This document shows positions 28,105 through 34,832 of a DNA stretch of 64,000 nt, piece after piece (the first letter of the stretch is position 1; every line of letters starts with the position of its first letter). The stretch is from Candidatus Thalassolituus haligoni (GTDB taxonomy: Bacteria > Pseudomonadota > Gammaproteobacteria > Pseudomonadales > Oceanobacteraceae), in the NCBI RefSeq assembly GCF_041222825.1, contig NZ_CP139482.1, positions 1,457,001-1,521,000 on the forward strand. The letters run 5' to 3'. Made by a program: the position numbers and the translations under genes. The notes beneath the pieces are model-generated. The model was not told where the DNA came from. It made no database searches and worked only from the letters and a program-made list of their open reading frames with translations.

Positions 28105-29315
28105 TGCCTGTACGCCTGATATTGGCACGTGTTGGTGCCTTGCTGGCTGCCTTGCTGATTGGCGCCTGTTCCTCCCAACCGCAACCGCCAGCCGAGAATA
28201 TCTCCTCACTGGGTCGTAGCGGTCTGGATATTGTCTGGCGCAACAGCATTGGTGACGGCCCTGGCAGCCAGTACAGCCGCTTGCAGCCTGTCGCCAATGG
28301 TAATGTACTCTACGTCGCGGATACCTCCGGGTCGGTATGGTCGCTGGATCTGGACAGCGGTCGCGAACGCTGGCATCAGACACTGGATATGCCAGTGTCA
28401 GCAGGCCTGACGTTGGCCGGAGACAATCTGCTGCTGGTTACCGTTGACGGTGTATTACACAGCATTTCGGCACAGCAGGGGGAGCCAGTTTGGCAAGCCC
28501 AATTGTCCAGTGAGGCCGTTGCTGCCGCCGGAGTGGACGACAGCAGTGTCTACGTTCACACCATTGACGGCCGGGTGTCTGCCTTTGACTTGCTCAGCGG
28601 TGAACAACGCTGGTCGTACGAAACCGCCATGCCGATTCTGTCGGTACGTGGTACTGCCGCGCCGGTTGTATCCGGTGAACTGGTGATACTGGGTCTGGCG
28701 AATGGCAAGGTGATTGCGCTCGACAAACGTTTGGGGATTCCGCGCTGGGATGTGCGTCTGGCCACACCCGAAGGCCGCTCCGAGCTGGAACGACTGGTGG
28801 ATGCTGATGGCACCGTCGTGGTGGACAACAAGCTGATCTACGCCGCCAGCTATCATGGTAAAGTGGCCGCGATCACCATAACCGGTGAAACCCGCTGGGA
28901 AGAAGACGGCTCCAGCTACACCAGCCCGGCGTTATCGCTGGGCAACGTATACCTGACCCTGGACGACAGCAGAATCCAGGCCTTTGATGTATATGGCGGT
29001 GATCCGGTCTGGACCCAGAGCGGTTTGCAGGGGCGTCAACTGGGGGCTGTTGAAGCCTACCGGAACAACCTGGTAGTGACCGACAGCGAAGGATTTCTTT
29101 ATCTCCTGAGCCAAGTGGATGGCACCTTGCTGGCGCGTTTATCCCTCGTTCCCAATGCCTTGCACGTCAGCTATCCTAACCAGTCGGAAGCCACACGCTG
29201 GCGTCAGCTGCACGGTCGTGACTTTGGCGTTCGTAGCCCGGTATTGATCACTGAAAAGGGCATTGTGGTCTACACCAATGCCGGTGACGTGATGCTGGTG
29301 ACGGTAGCAGAATAG
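28104..29315 (+). CDS. bamB: outer membrane assembly lipoprotein BamB
   Basis: Eight-bladed beta-propeller lipoprotein that binds BamA POTRA domains in the BAM complex. Lipoprotein signal ...[14 protein letters not shown] with the lipobox cysteine near residue 22; several PQQ-like blades ([57 protein letters not shown]). 403 residues. Coupled to yfgM and followed by a terminator. Its partner BamA is encoded at 61 kb. Confidence 0.95.
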   Translation: MPVRLILARVGALLAALLIGACSSQPQPPAENISSLGRSGLDIVWRNSIGDGPGSQYSRLQPVANGNVLYVADTSGSVWSLDLDSGRERWHQTLDMPVSAGLTLAGDNLLLVTVDGVLHSISAQQGEPVWQAQLSSEAVAAAGVDDSSVYVHTIDGRVSAFDLLSGEQRWSYETAMPILSVRGTAAPVVSGELVILGLANGKVIALDKRLGIPRWDVRLATPEGRSELERLVDADGTVVVDNKLIYAASYHGKVAAITITGETRWEEDGSSYTSPALSLGNVYLTLDDSRIQAFDVYGGDPVWTQSGLQGRQLGAVEAYRNNLVVTDSEGFLYLLSQVDGTLLARLSLVPNALHVSYPNQSEATRWRQLHGRDFGVRSPVLITEKGIVVYTNAGDVMLVTVAE

Positions 29316-29352
29316 TCAGTCTGTCGTTACTGGCCATCACGGTCGTTTTTCC

Positions 29353-29377
29353 GGGGAGCTTATTGGCTCCCCTTTTT
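29353..29377 (+). terminator. terminator after bamB
   Basis: Stem ggggagc / gctcccc with a 6-base loop, followed by five Ts, 14 bases before der. Confidence 0.85.
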
Positions 29378-29391
29378 ATCTGAGGTATTTC

Positions 29392-30903
29392 ATGGTTCCA
29401 GTCATCGCTTTGGTGGGTCGTCCCAATGTTGGCAAGTCCACTCTGTTTAATCGTCTTACCAAGTCCCGCGATGCACTGGTAGCGGAAATTGCCGGGCTGA
29501 CCCGCGATCGCAAATATGGTGAAGGCAAGGTCGGTGAGCGCCCGTTTATCGTGATTGATACCGGCGGTATCAGCGGCGAGGAAGTGGGTATCGACGAAGC
29601 CATGGCGGTTCAAAGCTTTCAGGCGATACAGGAAGCCGACATCGTCTTTTTTATGGTCGATGCCAGCGCCGGTATTCTCGAAGGTGATCGGATGATTGCC
29701 AATTACCTGCGTAAGAGCGGCAAGTCGGCGTATCTGGTGGCGAATAAAATCGACGGCAAAAACCCCGATGTGGTACTGATTGAAATGTACGAACTGGGAA
29801 TGGGCGAACCTCTGGGGATCGCGGCGGCGCACAATCGCGGTGTCTCTACCCTGATTGATCACGTTATGGACGAGCTGCATGGCGTCAGCCACGATGAACC
29901 TGTCGCCCGATCCGAGGATGAGTGGAACTACGTCTGGGAGGAAGACGAAGAAGGACACGTCACCGAAGTCGTCCACGAAGAGCTCGATGTCAAAGGCATC
30001 AAAATAGCCATCGTCGGGCGTCCCAATGTCGGCAAGTCTACTCTGGTGAACCGCTTTCTGGGGGAAGACCGGGTCGTGGTGTATGACGAAGCCGGTACCA
30101 CCCGCGACAGTATTTATATTCCCTACGAGCGACACGGCCAGGATTACACCCTGATTGATACCGCCGGGATACGCCGCCGCAAAAATATCAGCGAAGCAGC
30201 CGAAAAGTTCTCCATCATCAAGACGCTGCAAGCGATTCAGGACTGCCACGTCTGTATTCTGGTGCTGGATGCCCGTACCGGCATTGTTGAACAAGACCTG
30301 CACATGCTCAGCTTTGTACTCAACGCTGGTCGGGCACTGGTGATTGCCATCAACAAATGGGACGGCATGGATGCGGACGAAAAGAAGCGGGTCAAAGACG
30401 AGCTCGACCGCCGTTTCGACTTCCTCACCTTTGCCGATATGCACTTTATCTCCGCGCTGCATGGCACAGGCGTTGGTCACTTGTACGAGTCGGTGGACCA
30501 GGCCTACGAATCAGCCATGGGTAAATGGCAAACCAACATGCTGACCCGGATTCTGGAAGATGCCGTAGCGACTCACCAACCGCCGATGGTACGCAGCCGT
30601 CGACCAAAATTGCGTTATGCTCACCAGGGTGGCTCGAATCCGCCAGTACTGGTGATTCACGGTAACCTGGTGAACGACTTGCCAGACGACTACAAACGTT
30701 ATCTGGCCAATACTTTCCGTCGCGTGCTGGATATCAAGGGCACGCCGATCCGGGTGGAATTCCGACAGGGAGAAAACCCGTTCTCAGACAAACAGAAAGA
30801 CATCCGCCATCGCACCAAACGACGGGCAGAGTCGGTTGTCAAAACCGCTAACATCCGTCAGATCAAACTCGATAAACACCGCAAGGCCCGCAACAAACCC
30901 TGA
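29392..30903 (+). CDS. der: ribosome biogenesis GTPase Der (EngA)
   Basis: Two tandem GTPase domains needed for 50S assembly. First G1 [14 protein letters not shown] near residue 8 with NKID; second G1 [14 protein letters not shown] near residue 210 with DTAGIRRR and NKWD; C-terminal KH-like domain. An acidic linker ([17 protein letters not shown]) joins the two domains. 503 residues. ATG 29392 with TGAGG upstream. Confidence 0.97.
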   Translation: MVPVIALVGRPNVGKSTLFNRLTKSRDALVAEIAGLTRDRKYGEGKVGERPFIVIDTGGISGEEVGIDEAMAVQSFQAIQEADIVFFMVDASAGILEGDRMIANYLRKSGKSAYLVANKIDGKNPDVVLIEMYELGMGEPLGIAAAHNRGVSTLIDHVMDELHGVSHDEPVARSEDEWNYVWEEDEEGHVTEVVHEELDVKGIKIAIVGRPNVGKSTLVNRFLGEDRVVVYDEAGTTRDSIYIPYERHGQDYTLIDTAGIRRRKNISEAAEKFSIIKTLQAIQDCHVCILVLDARTGIVEQDLHMLSFVLNAGRALVIAINKWDGMDADEKKRVKDELDRRFDFLTFADMHFISALHGTGVGHLYESVDQAYESAMGKWQTNMLTRILEDAVATHQPPMVRSRRPKLRYAHQGGSNPPVLVIHGNLVNDLPDDYKRYLANTFRRVLDIKGTPIRVEFRQGENPFSDKQKDIRHRTKRRAESVVKTANIRQIKLDKHRKARNKP

Positions 30904-30967
30904 GCGCTTGTTGATCTGTTGTCTGAAATCTTGCCCCTCACCGGCGTTGTGATAGGGTGAGCGCAAA

Positions 30968-31005
30968 CCATCGTTACGATTGTCGTAGCGATGGCGTTTC
31001 TTTTT
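30968..31005 (+). terminator. probable terminator after der
   Basis: Stem ccatcgttacg / cgtagcgatgg with one G-U pair, tight loop, followed by tttcttttt. It lies between der and the methyltransferase. Confidence 0.6.
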
Positions 31006-31014
31006 GAGGTTGTC

Positions 31015-31650
31015 ATGCCATCCCCCACTGCCAGTGTTGATTTTTACCATCGCCATGCCAAGCGATTGGCTGATTGTTACGACGGACTCTCTGTTGAACA
31101 GGTGCATGGAAGCTGGCTGCCACTGGTTCCGGTTCAACCGGGGGCCAGAGCACTGGATGTGGGTGCCGGTTGCGGTCGTGATGCCTGCTGGCTGGCTCAG
31201 CAAGGCTGGCAGGTAACCGCAGTAGAACCTGCAGCAGGCATGCGTGATATTGGCCAGCAGCGTTCACAAGCACTCGAACTTGGGCAAGACAAACTGGTAT
31301 GGATAGACGATGCCTTACCGTCGTTGGCTAAAGTGCCGAATGCAGATTATCACCTGATCCTGCTGTCGGCGGTGTGGATGCACCTGTCGATTGCCCATCG
31401 TCCGCTGGCGTTGCGGCGGCTGGTGCAATTACTGGCCGAAACCGGTGTCATCGTGATTACTCTACGAAGTGGTTCCGGTGACCCGGAACGACCCATGTAT
31501 CCGGTCAGTGCGGTCGAAGTCCGGGCTATCGCCAAGCCACTCAAACTCTCGGTGGAAGAACTCACCCCACGTGCCGGGAGAGGTGATCTGCTTGAACGCC
31601 CGAATGTCACCTGGCAGACTGTAATTTTACGACGCGACCGGGATAATTGA
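31015..31650 (+). CDS. class I SAM-dependent methyltransferase
   Basis: Motif I ALDVGAGCGRDACWLAQQGW (residues 40-59) and post-I VTAVEPAAGM identify a Rossmann-fold methyltransferase; YHLILLSAVWMHL is motif IV-like. ATG 31015 is chosen because TGAGG lies eight bases upstream; ATG 30991 is possible. 211 residues. The substrate cannot be read from the sequence: the family includes small-molecule and detoxifying enzymes as well as RNA or protein methyltransferases. Single gene between der and the convergent gcvR. Confidence 0.8.
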   Translation: MPSPTASVDFYHRHAKRLADCYDGLSVEQVHGSWLPLVPVQPGARALDVGAGCGRDACWLAQQGWQVTAVEPAAGMRDIGQQRSQALELGQDKLVWIDDALPSLAKVPNADYHLILLSAVWMHLSIAHRPLALRRLVQLLAETGVIVITLRSGSGDPERPMYPVSAVEVRAIAKPLKLSVEELTPRAGRGDLLERPNVTWQTVILRRDRDN

Positions 31651-31692
31651 GCCGTCCATTGACAATAAATGTAATGCCCGTCGCCCGTCTGA

Positions 31693-32202
31693 TCAGGCGG
31701 GCGTTACCTCGACCATCAACTCATCACTAAGCTGCTCCAGCGCCTCGGTAAGATCCTCATGATCCAGCGTATCGGGCACCTGCAGTTCCGCTCTGGCCTT
31801 GAACAGCGCCAGCGCCGACATTTCAGCCTGAACACACTCGGTGTTCAGCTCCAGTACATTCACACCCAATGACGCCAATACACGAGACACCTCACGGACA
31901 ATACCCGGACGGTCGTTACCCACCAGACTCAAATTCAGTTGATGTGTATCGCCATGATCCAGCAAACCCCGTTCTGCTCTAATCTCGATACCACTGGCCG
32001 ACAGCGCCGCCAACTCCGTTTGCAACCCGGCGTCATCGGATTCATCCAGCGTTACCAGCACAATACCGGCGAATTTACCCGCCAGACTGGCAAGATGGCT
32101 CTCCGTCCAGTTGCCGTTGTGGCGGCTGATAACAGCAGACATTGTTTCCACGATGCCAGGCTTGTCGTCGGCAATTACAGTCAGAACCAGAGATAACGTC
32201 AT
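31693..32202 (-). CDS. gcvR: GcvR-like ACT-domain regulatory protein
   Basis: Two ACT domains: LVLTVIADDKPGIVETMSAVISRHNGNW (residues 4-31) and LNLSLVGNDRPGIVREVSRVLASLGVN. The order and spacing fit the glycine cleavage repressor GcvR, which in E. coli binds GcvA; the pathway link here is inference. ATG 32202 (MTLSLVLTVI) is preferred over 32271, which would add 23 unlike residues and a false hydrophobic segment. 169 residues. Last core gene before the island. Confidence 0.8.
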   Translation of the reverse strand: MTLSLVLTVIADDKPGIVETMSAVISRHNGNWTESHLASLAGKFAGIVLVTLDESDDAGLQTELAALSASGIEIRAERGLLDHGDTHQLNLSLVGNDRPGIVREVSRVLASLGVNVLELNTECVQAEMSALALFKARAELQVPDTLDHEDLTEALEQLSDELMVEVTPA

Positions 32203-32448
32203 AACAAAAATACCTGAAAATAGAAGAGTGAAGCGCTTGTTGAAGAAGAGACACTTATTGTTAGAGGCCAAGGCTTTTGCGCTGAAGAGCAGAGATTAAC
32301 AAGGCCGCTGGCGGTTGTCTTGAGTGAAATGCCGGAGGCGTCCATTCAATGTCGCTCGGTATCAATTGGCTAAGAATCAATTTCTTTACAGTCGTCAGTG
32401 CTTCACAAAACGGGTGTCAGGTCTTTCGGATTGCGGCCAGATACGAAG
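32203..32448. other. gcvR upstream region and island boundary
   Basis: No credible gene. It should contain the gcvR promoter at its left end. The right part is AT-richer than the core and runs into IS3-family remnant sequence. I see no clear duplication marking the exact boundary. Confidence 0.4.
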
Positions 32449-32613
32449 ATGAAGCATGACTGGTTGCCTGCTGGCACAGGCTCAGATGAAGCAATTGTGA
32501 CGGTTAGCATCAAGTACTACAACCAACCTGGACGGCCACATTCATCGAACGGTGATCAGAAACCCGTAGAGTACGACAAATTAGCAAAATAATGTGTCCG
32601 ATTTTGTTGACCA
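32449..32613 (+). mobile_element. 3' remnant of an IS3-family insertion sequence
   Basis: The reading frame ending at 32592 gives MKHDWLPAGTGSDEAIV and then IKYYNQPGRPHSSNGDQKPV and EYDKLAK, the C-terminal end of an IS3-family OrfB transposase (rve fold, final YYN..RPHSSNG motif). It is followed at 32593-32613 by tgtgtccgattttgttgacc, typical of an IS3-group right terminal repeat. Only about 46 residues remain; the rest of the element is gone. It abuts an IS21-type end three bases on. Confidence 0.75.
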
Positions 32614-32616
32614 GAA

Positions 32617-33230
32617 TGTCAATGGCCATCTATTTTGATCCACCTTTGGCCAATAAAATTGACCCACTTTCTGAGCATCAACTGCCCAGTTTCTGCTTCA
32701 GCCGGTAGCTCTCACCGCCCATCATAAACACCTGCGAGTGGTGGATAATCCGGTCGATGATCGGTGCCGCCACATCGTCCTCATGGAAGAACTCCCCCCA
32801 GCTGTTTCAGCCGCTTTTTCAGCTCGCCTTTCTTTTCCGCCAGCTCCACAGGGTCAGGGCGTTGCGGAACAGCACCCGGTAACCGGCTTCCACCGCTTTG
32901 TGGCGGTGGCCCAATCAGGATCAGGTTGTGGCGCTCGTCAAGGAAGCGGAAGTCCAGCAGGGCGTTCACCTGACGTTTGCTGATGGTGGTTTGATGGGGT
33001 GGTTTGATGGTGGTAGTCAAAGCCTTTCAGGTGTTTTTCCGACGAGAACCCGGCCTGTTTCAGGTTGCGCTGCACCCGGCTGCCATGACGCTGTGTCAGT
33101 TCATGACTGGCCAGGTATAGGGCATTCAGACGCAGGGTTCGATAGCGCTTCAGGGTCTGTTCAAGCTGGCTCATAGCGCGCCTCCTGTCCACCGGAGTGG
33201 CCAGCGGCGGCGTACCGGCTCAGATCCAGT
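32617..33230 (-). mobile_element. decayed IS21-family element (right end, istB, end of istA)
   Basis: The right end starts TGTCAATGGCC at 32617 and carries two copies of the multiple terminal repeat typical of IS21: TGGCCATCTATTTTGATCC (32623 on) and TGGCCAATAAAATTGACCC (32647 on). Next, on the minus strand, lie the istB remnant and the last codons of istA, whose stop (33161-33163) overlaps the istB start as in IS21 elements. The istA body and the left end are missing. Confidence 0.75.
32678..33174 (-). pseudogene. istB: istB helper ATPase remnant of IS21 family
   Basis: From ATG 33174 (GGAGG six bases upstream) it reads MSQLEQTLKRYRTLRLNALY ... HLKGFDYHHQT. A perfect 13-bp tandem duplication (32985-32997 and 32998-33010) shifts the frame; TISKRQVNALLDFRFLDERH and NLILIGPP resume in the next frame. 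The Walker A region after GPP is deleted, the following KAVEAGYRVLFRNALTL is out of frame, and a further deletion precedes the end (EFFHEDDVAAPIIDRIIHH, FMMGGESYRLKQKLGS). The ATPase cannot be made. Confidence 0.8.
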
Positions 33231-33231
33231 G

Positions 33232-33411
33232 GTGCATCTGAAAAGGCTACAGGTTCACTGTTCGACGAAGCCACCGCTACCTTCGAAGACGATGCCGGTG
33301 CCTACGACCAGAAAGACGCCGCAGGCTTTATCAAGCTCAACGCCCTGCATCTGCGTACCGATAAACCGCCATTTTTATACTGGAACCCCCATGCAAGATA
33401 TCCTGATTAAC
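33232..33411 (+). pseudogene. unidentified gene fragment
   Basis: Open frame without a start reads [56 protein letters not shown] and then stop. The acidic, ordered composition looks like a real protein C terminus or internal segment cut by the IS21 remnant at its left side. I do not recognise the family. It overlaps the start of the S4 fragment. Confidence 0.4.
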
Positions 33412-33498
33412 TGCGAGCCAGTCGAGCTCTATAAAATCTTCAAATTTGAAAATATCGCCTCCAGCGGCGGTGAAGCCAAACTCATGATCGAAAACGCC
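33391..33498 (+). pseudogene. truncated S4-domain RNA-binding protein (YbcJ-like)
   Basis: ATG 33391 opens [20 protein letters not shown] then NIASSGGEAKLMIENAY, matching the first half of the small S4 RNA-binding YbcJ family (LKLEGW.ESG..AK..I pattern). After ENAY the sequence turns into a 33-bp repeat (WTTRVTERG in this frame) and attC-like DNA, open to 33636. The second half, with the conserved KVDG and TRKRCK region, is missing. Confidence 0.6.
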
Positions 33499-33526
33499 TA
33501 CTGGACAACTAGGGTGACAGAGCGGG
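33494..33526 (+). repeat. 33-bp direct repeat, copy 1
   Basis: Identical to 34471-34503. It begins acgcctactggacaactagg and ends gtgacagagcggg. It joins the truncated S4 gene to attC-like sequence. Confidence 0.9.
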
Positions 33527-33530
33527 GGAC

Positions 33531-33575
33531 TGCCTACGCTACGCTTCGGCAGCCGTTTAACTTGGCGTTAGCACT
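33531..33575 (+). other. right half of an integron attC site
   Basis: ctacgctacgcttcggcagc followed by cgtttaacttggcgttagc resembles the 3' half of attC sites in chromosomal integrons, ending in a core GTTAGC-like R' box with the recombination point between 33567 and 33568. The left half is missing and replaced by the 33-bp repeat. Confidence 0.6.
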
Positions 33576-33578
33576 CCA

Positions 33579-33851
33579 TCAGGCATTGCGACTCTGCTTT
33601 ACATCATCAGCGAGCCAGGCTTTGATGAGAGATTGATAGGGCATATCGCGTTTATTGGCTTCGATTTTAATACTATCCAATAAGCCTTCTGGCAATCTGA
33701 GAGATATGGTTTTTGTAGAAGGCTTTAAATTCGGCATCGCAACAGATTGGGCCTGCGTCCAATCAAGGTATTCGCTAGAGTCATGCTTTTCCCAAAAAGC
33801 TCGCTCTTCGGCTTCATTTTTAAACTTAGGTACGGTTTTAACTTTGCTCAT
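33579..33851 (-). CDS. brnA: CopG/BrnA-family antitoxin
   Basis: 90 residues: acidic N terminus KFKNEAEERAFWEKHDSSEY, linker NLKPSTKTISLRLPEGLLDS, and a ribbon-helix-helix C terminus (SIKIEANKRDMPYQSLIKAWL). This is the pattern of type II antitoxins paired with BrnT. ATG 33851 is chosen; it overlaps the toxin gene by 14 bases, so translation is coupled. Encoded after the toxin, as in brnTA. Lies inside an integron-type cassette, opposite to the cassette direction. Probably autorepresses at the dyad at 34142-34160. Confidence 0.85.
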   Translation of the reverse strand: MSKVKTVPKFKNEAEERAFWEKHDSSEYLDWTQAQSVAMPNLKPSTKTISLRLPEGLLDSIKIEANKRDMPYQSLIKAWLADDVKQSRNA

Positions 33852-34137
33852 AAATGTTCCTCTCTTTCCGGTGCATGTCACGAGCTGAAATAACACGAAT
33901 CAAAGTATCATCAGAGCGTAAGGTAAAAGTTATATGCAGCAACCTAGCCTCATTACTTATTCCCAAGGCGTGGTATCGCGCTTCGTTTTGGCTGTGTTTT
34001 TGGTCTGCCAAAATCAGCAAGGGCTGGTTAAAAAACACTTGCTCAGCTTCAAAGCGGCTAACAGCATGTTTTTCCTCATTTTTTCGCTCGTTTCCAGCAT
34101 CCCAGTCAAAGCCAGTAATTTGCTTCCAATTAATCAT
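33838..34137 (-). CDS. brnT: BrnT-family ribonuclease toxin
   Basis: 99 residues with the BrnT pattern: FDWDAGNERKNEEKHAVSRF, EAEQVFFNQPLL, DQKHSQNEARYHALGISNEA, LLHITFTLR, IRVISARDMHRKERNIYEQ. The family is RelE-like and cleaves RNA; the conserved histidine and the C-terminal arginine (ISARDMHRKER) are present, so it is probably active. There is no ribosome-binding site before ATG 34137 and the promoter's -10 lies only a few bases upstream, so the mRNA may be leaderless. Confidence 0.88.
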   Translation of the reverse strand: MINWKQITGFDWDAGNERKNEEKHAVSRFEAEQVFFNQPLLILADQKHSQNEARYHALGISNEARLLHITFTLRSDDTLIRVISARDMHRKERNIYEQS

Positions 34138-34140
34138 TTT

Positions 34141-34171
34141 TGTATATTGCTATCATATACACTAAAGTCAA
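34141..34171 (-). promoter_or_regulatory. brnTA promoter and operator
   Basis: On the minus strand -35 TTGACT (34166-34171) and an AT-rich -10 (AATATA at 34143-34148, 17-base spacer, or TATACA with 19) lie immediately upstream of brnT. The inverted repeat gtatat / atatac spans 34142-34160 between them, fitting an antitoxin operator. Confidence 0.6.
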
Positions 34172-34172
34172 G

Positions 34173-34244
34173 CGCTAACAAGCGCATGTTGTCGGACTGG
34201 CTTTCCGCTGCGCTCCAAACCAGCCGCAAATGCGGGCGTTAGGC
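34173..34244 (+). other. integron attC recombination site
   Basis: Starts CGCTAACAAGCGCATGTTG and ends AAATGCGGGCGTTAGGC. The outer arms are R'' (GCTAAC) and R' (GTTAGGC), and the inner parts (gtcggactgg / ccagccgcaa) pair imperfectly, as attC hairpins do. The recombination point is between 34238 and 34239. With the half site at 33568 it defines a 671-bp cassette carrying brnTA. No integrase gene is in the window. Confidence 0.7.
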
Positions 34245-34265
34245 AGCAAACTCAAGGAACGCATT

Positions 34266-34370
34266 ATGTCTCAAATGGAATCATTATTTGAAGAGTGGAA
34301 GCGATTGGTAGATGAAGACACTACTGTCCGGTTAACCAAATCCCAGCCCCAACTGCTCCGTATCATCTGA
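34266..34370 (+). pseudogene. truncated ORF of a second integron cassette
   Basis: ATG 34266 has a good ribosome-binding site (AAGGAA, six bases) and opens 22 bases after the attC core, the normal place for a cassette gene. It reads MSQMESLFEEWKRLVDEDTT and then changes character near 34324, stopping at 34370 after only 34 residues. The remainder and its attC are missing. Confidence 0.45.
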
Positions 34371-34543
34371 CAAATCCAGTGGTTTCCTGAACACCTCCAT
34401 CAGTGGCATGCGCTGCATAAGTACCGATTTCAGCCGGATCGACACCTCCCCCAAACGCCTTTCAGGGGCCACGCCTACTGGACAACTAGGGTGACAGAGC
34501 GGGATCTCATCAACTATGCTGGCAGCGGGGAGGGTATCGAGCA
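34324..34543. other. unassigned junction sequence before the Wadjet locus
   Basis: Contains no clear gene. A minus-strand frame ending at 34332 reads LGEVSIRLKSVLMQRMPLME then VFRKPLDLSDDTEQLGLGFG and could be the end of an unidentified protein cut by the second 33-bp repeat. It may be the end of an unrecognised mobile element. Confidence 0.3.
34471..34503 (+). repeat. 33-bp direct repeat, copy 2
   Basis: Identical and in the same orientation as 33494-33526, so 944 bases of cassette DNA are bracketed. Confidence 0.9.
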
Positions 34544-34690
34544 ATGTGGACTCTGATCCAGTTTGTGGTTATCGGGCCGTTGTGTTTTATCCTGGGTGTA
34601 CTGTTGTTGATGATGGCATTCAGACTGTTGGTTGTGGCGTTGCCTTTTTTGCTGGTGGTCGGTTTGGTGATTTGGGCGATGCGGCGGTAA
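34544..34690 (+). CDS. 48-residue membrane miniprotein upstream of Wadjet
   Basis: ATG 34544 follows a strong purine-rich ribosome-binding site (GGGGAGGG, 10 bases upstream). The product starts MWTLIQFVVIGPLCFILGVL, has a second hydrophobic stretch (LLVVALPFLLVVGLVIWAM) and ends RR. This gives two membrane helices with short charged ends. It is on the same strand as jetA, 142 bases upstream, after a break in the cassette debris. I do not recognise it. It may be part of the defence locus or a chance neighbour. Confidence 0.5.
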   Translation: MWTLIQFVVIGPLCFILGVLLLMMAFRLLVVALPFLLVVGLVIWAMRR

Positions 34691-34696
34691 TATCAC

Positions 34697-34716
34697 TCGC
34701 GATATCAGCATCGCGA
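34697..34716. promoter_or_regulatory. inverted repeat upstream of jetA
   Basis: Arms tcgcgat and atcgcga around six bases, between the miniprotein and jetA. Possible operator; it has no T tract, so not a terminator. Confidence 0.4.
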
Positions 34717-34832
34717 CACGCAGTAGACTGATTATAGCCGCCACCTTTGGGTGTGAATTTGCAACAGGTGATGTAATCCCCGGAAGTACCGGGCCATGGT
34801 GCCCGGAACAGAATCAGTAGCGGAAGCCGTCC

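Noticed and set aside
29248..30480. Minus-strand ORF of 410 codons opposite der
   Set aside because: Der is complete on the plus strand; no motif in the antisense product.
31670..31705. Hairpin at the end of gcvR as a terminator
   Set aside because: The stem gcccg/cgggc has a nearly closed loop and no T tract on either side.
32738..33176. Plus-strand ORFs through the IS21 remnant
   Set aside because: The minus-strand frames match IstB piecewise; the plus-strand frames do not match anything.
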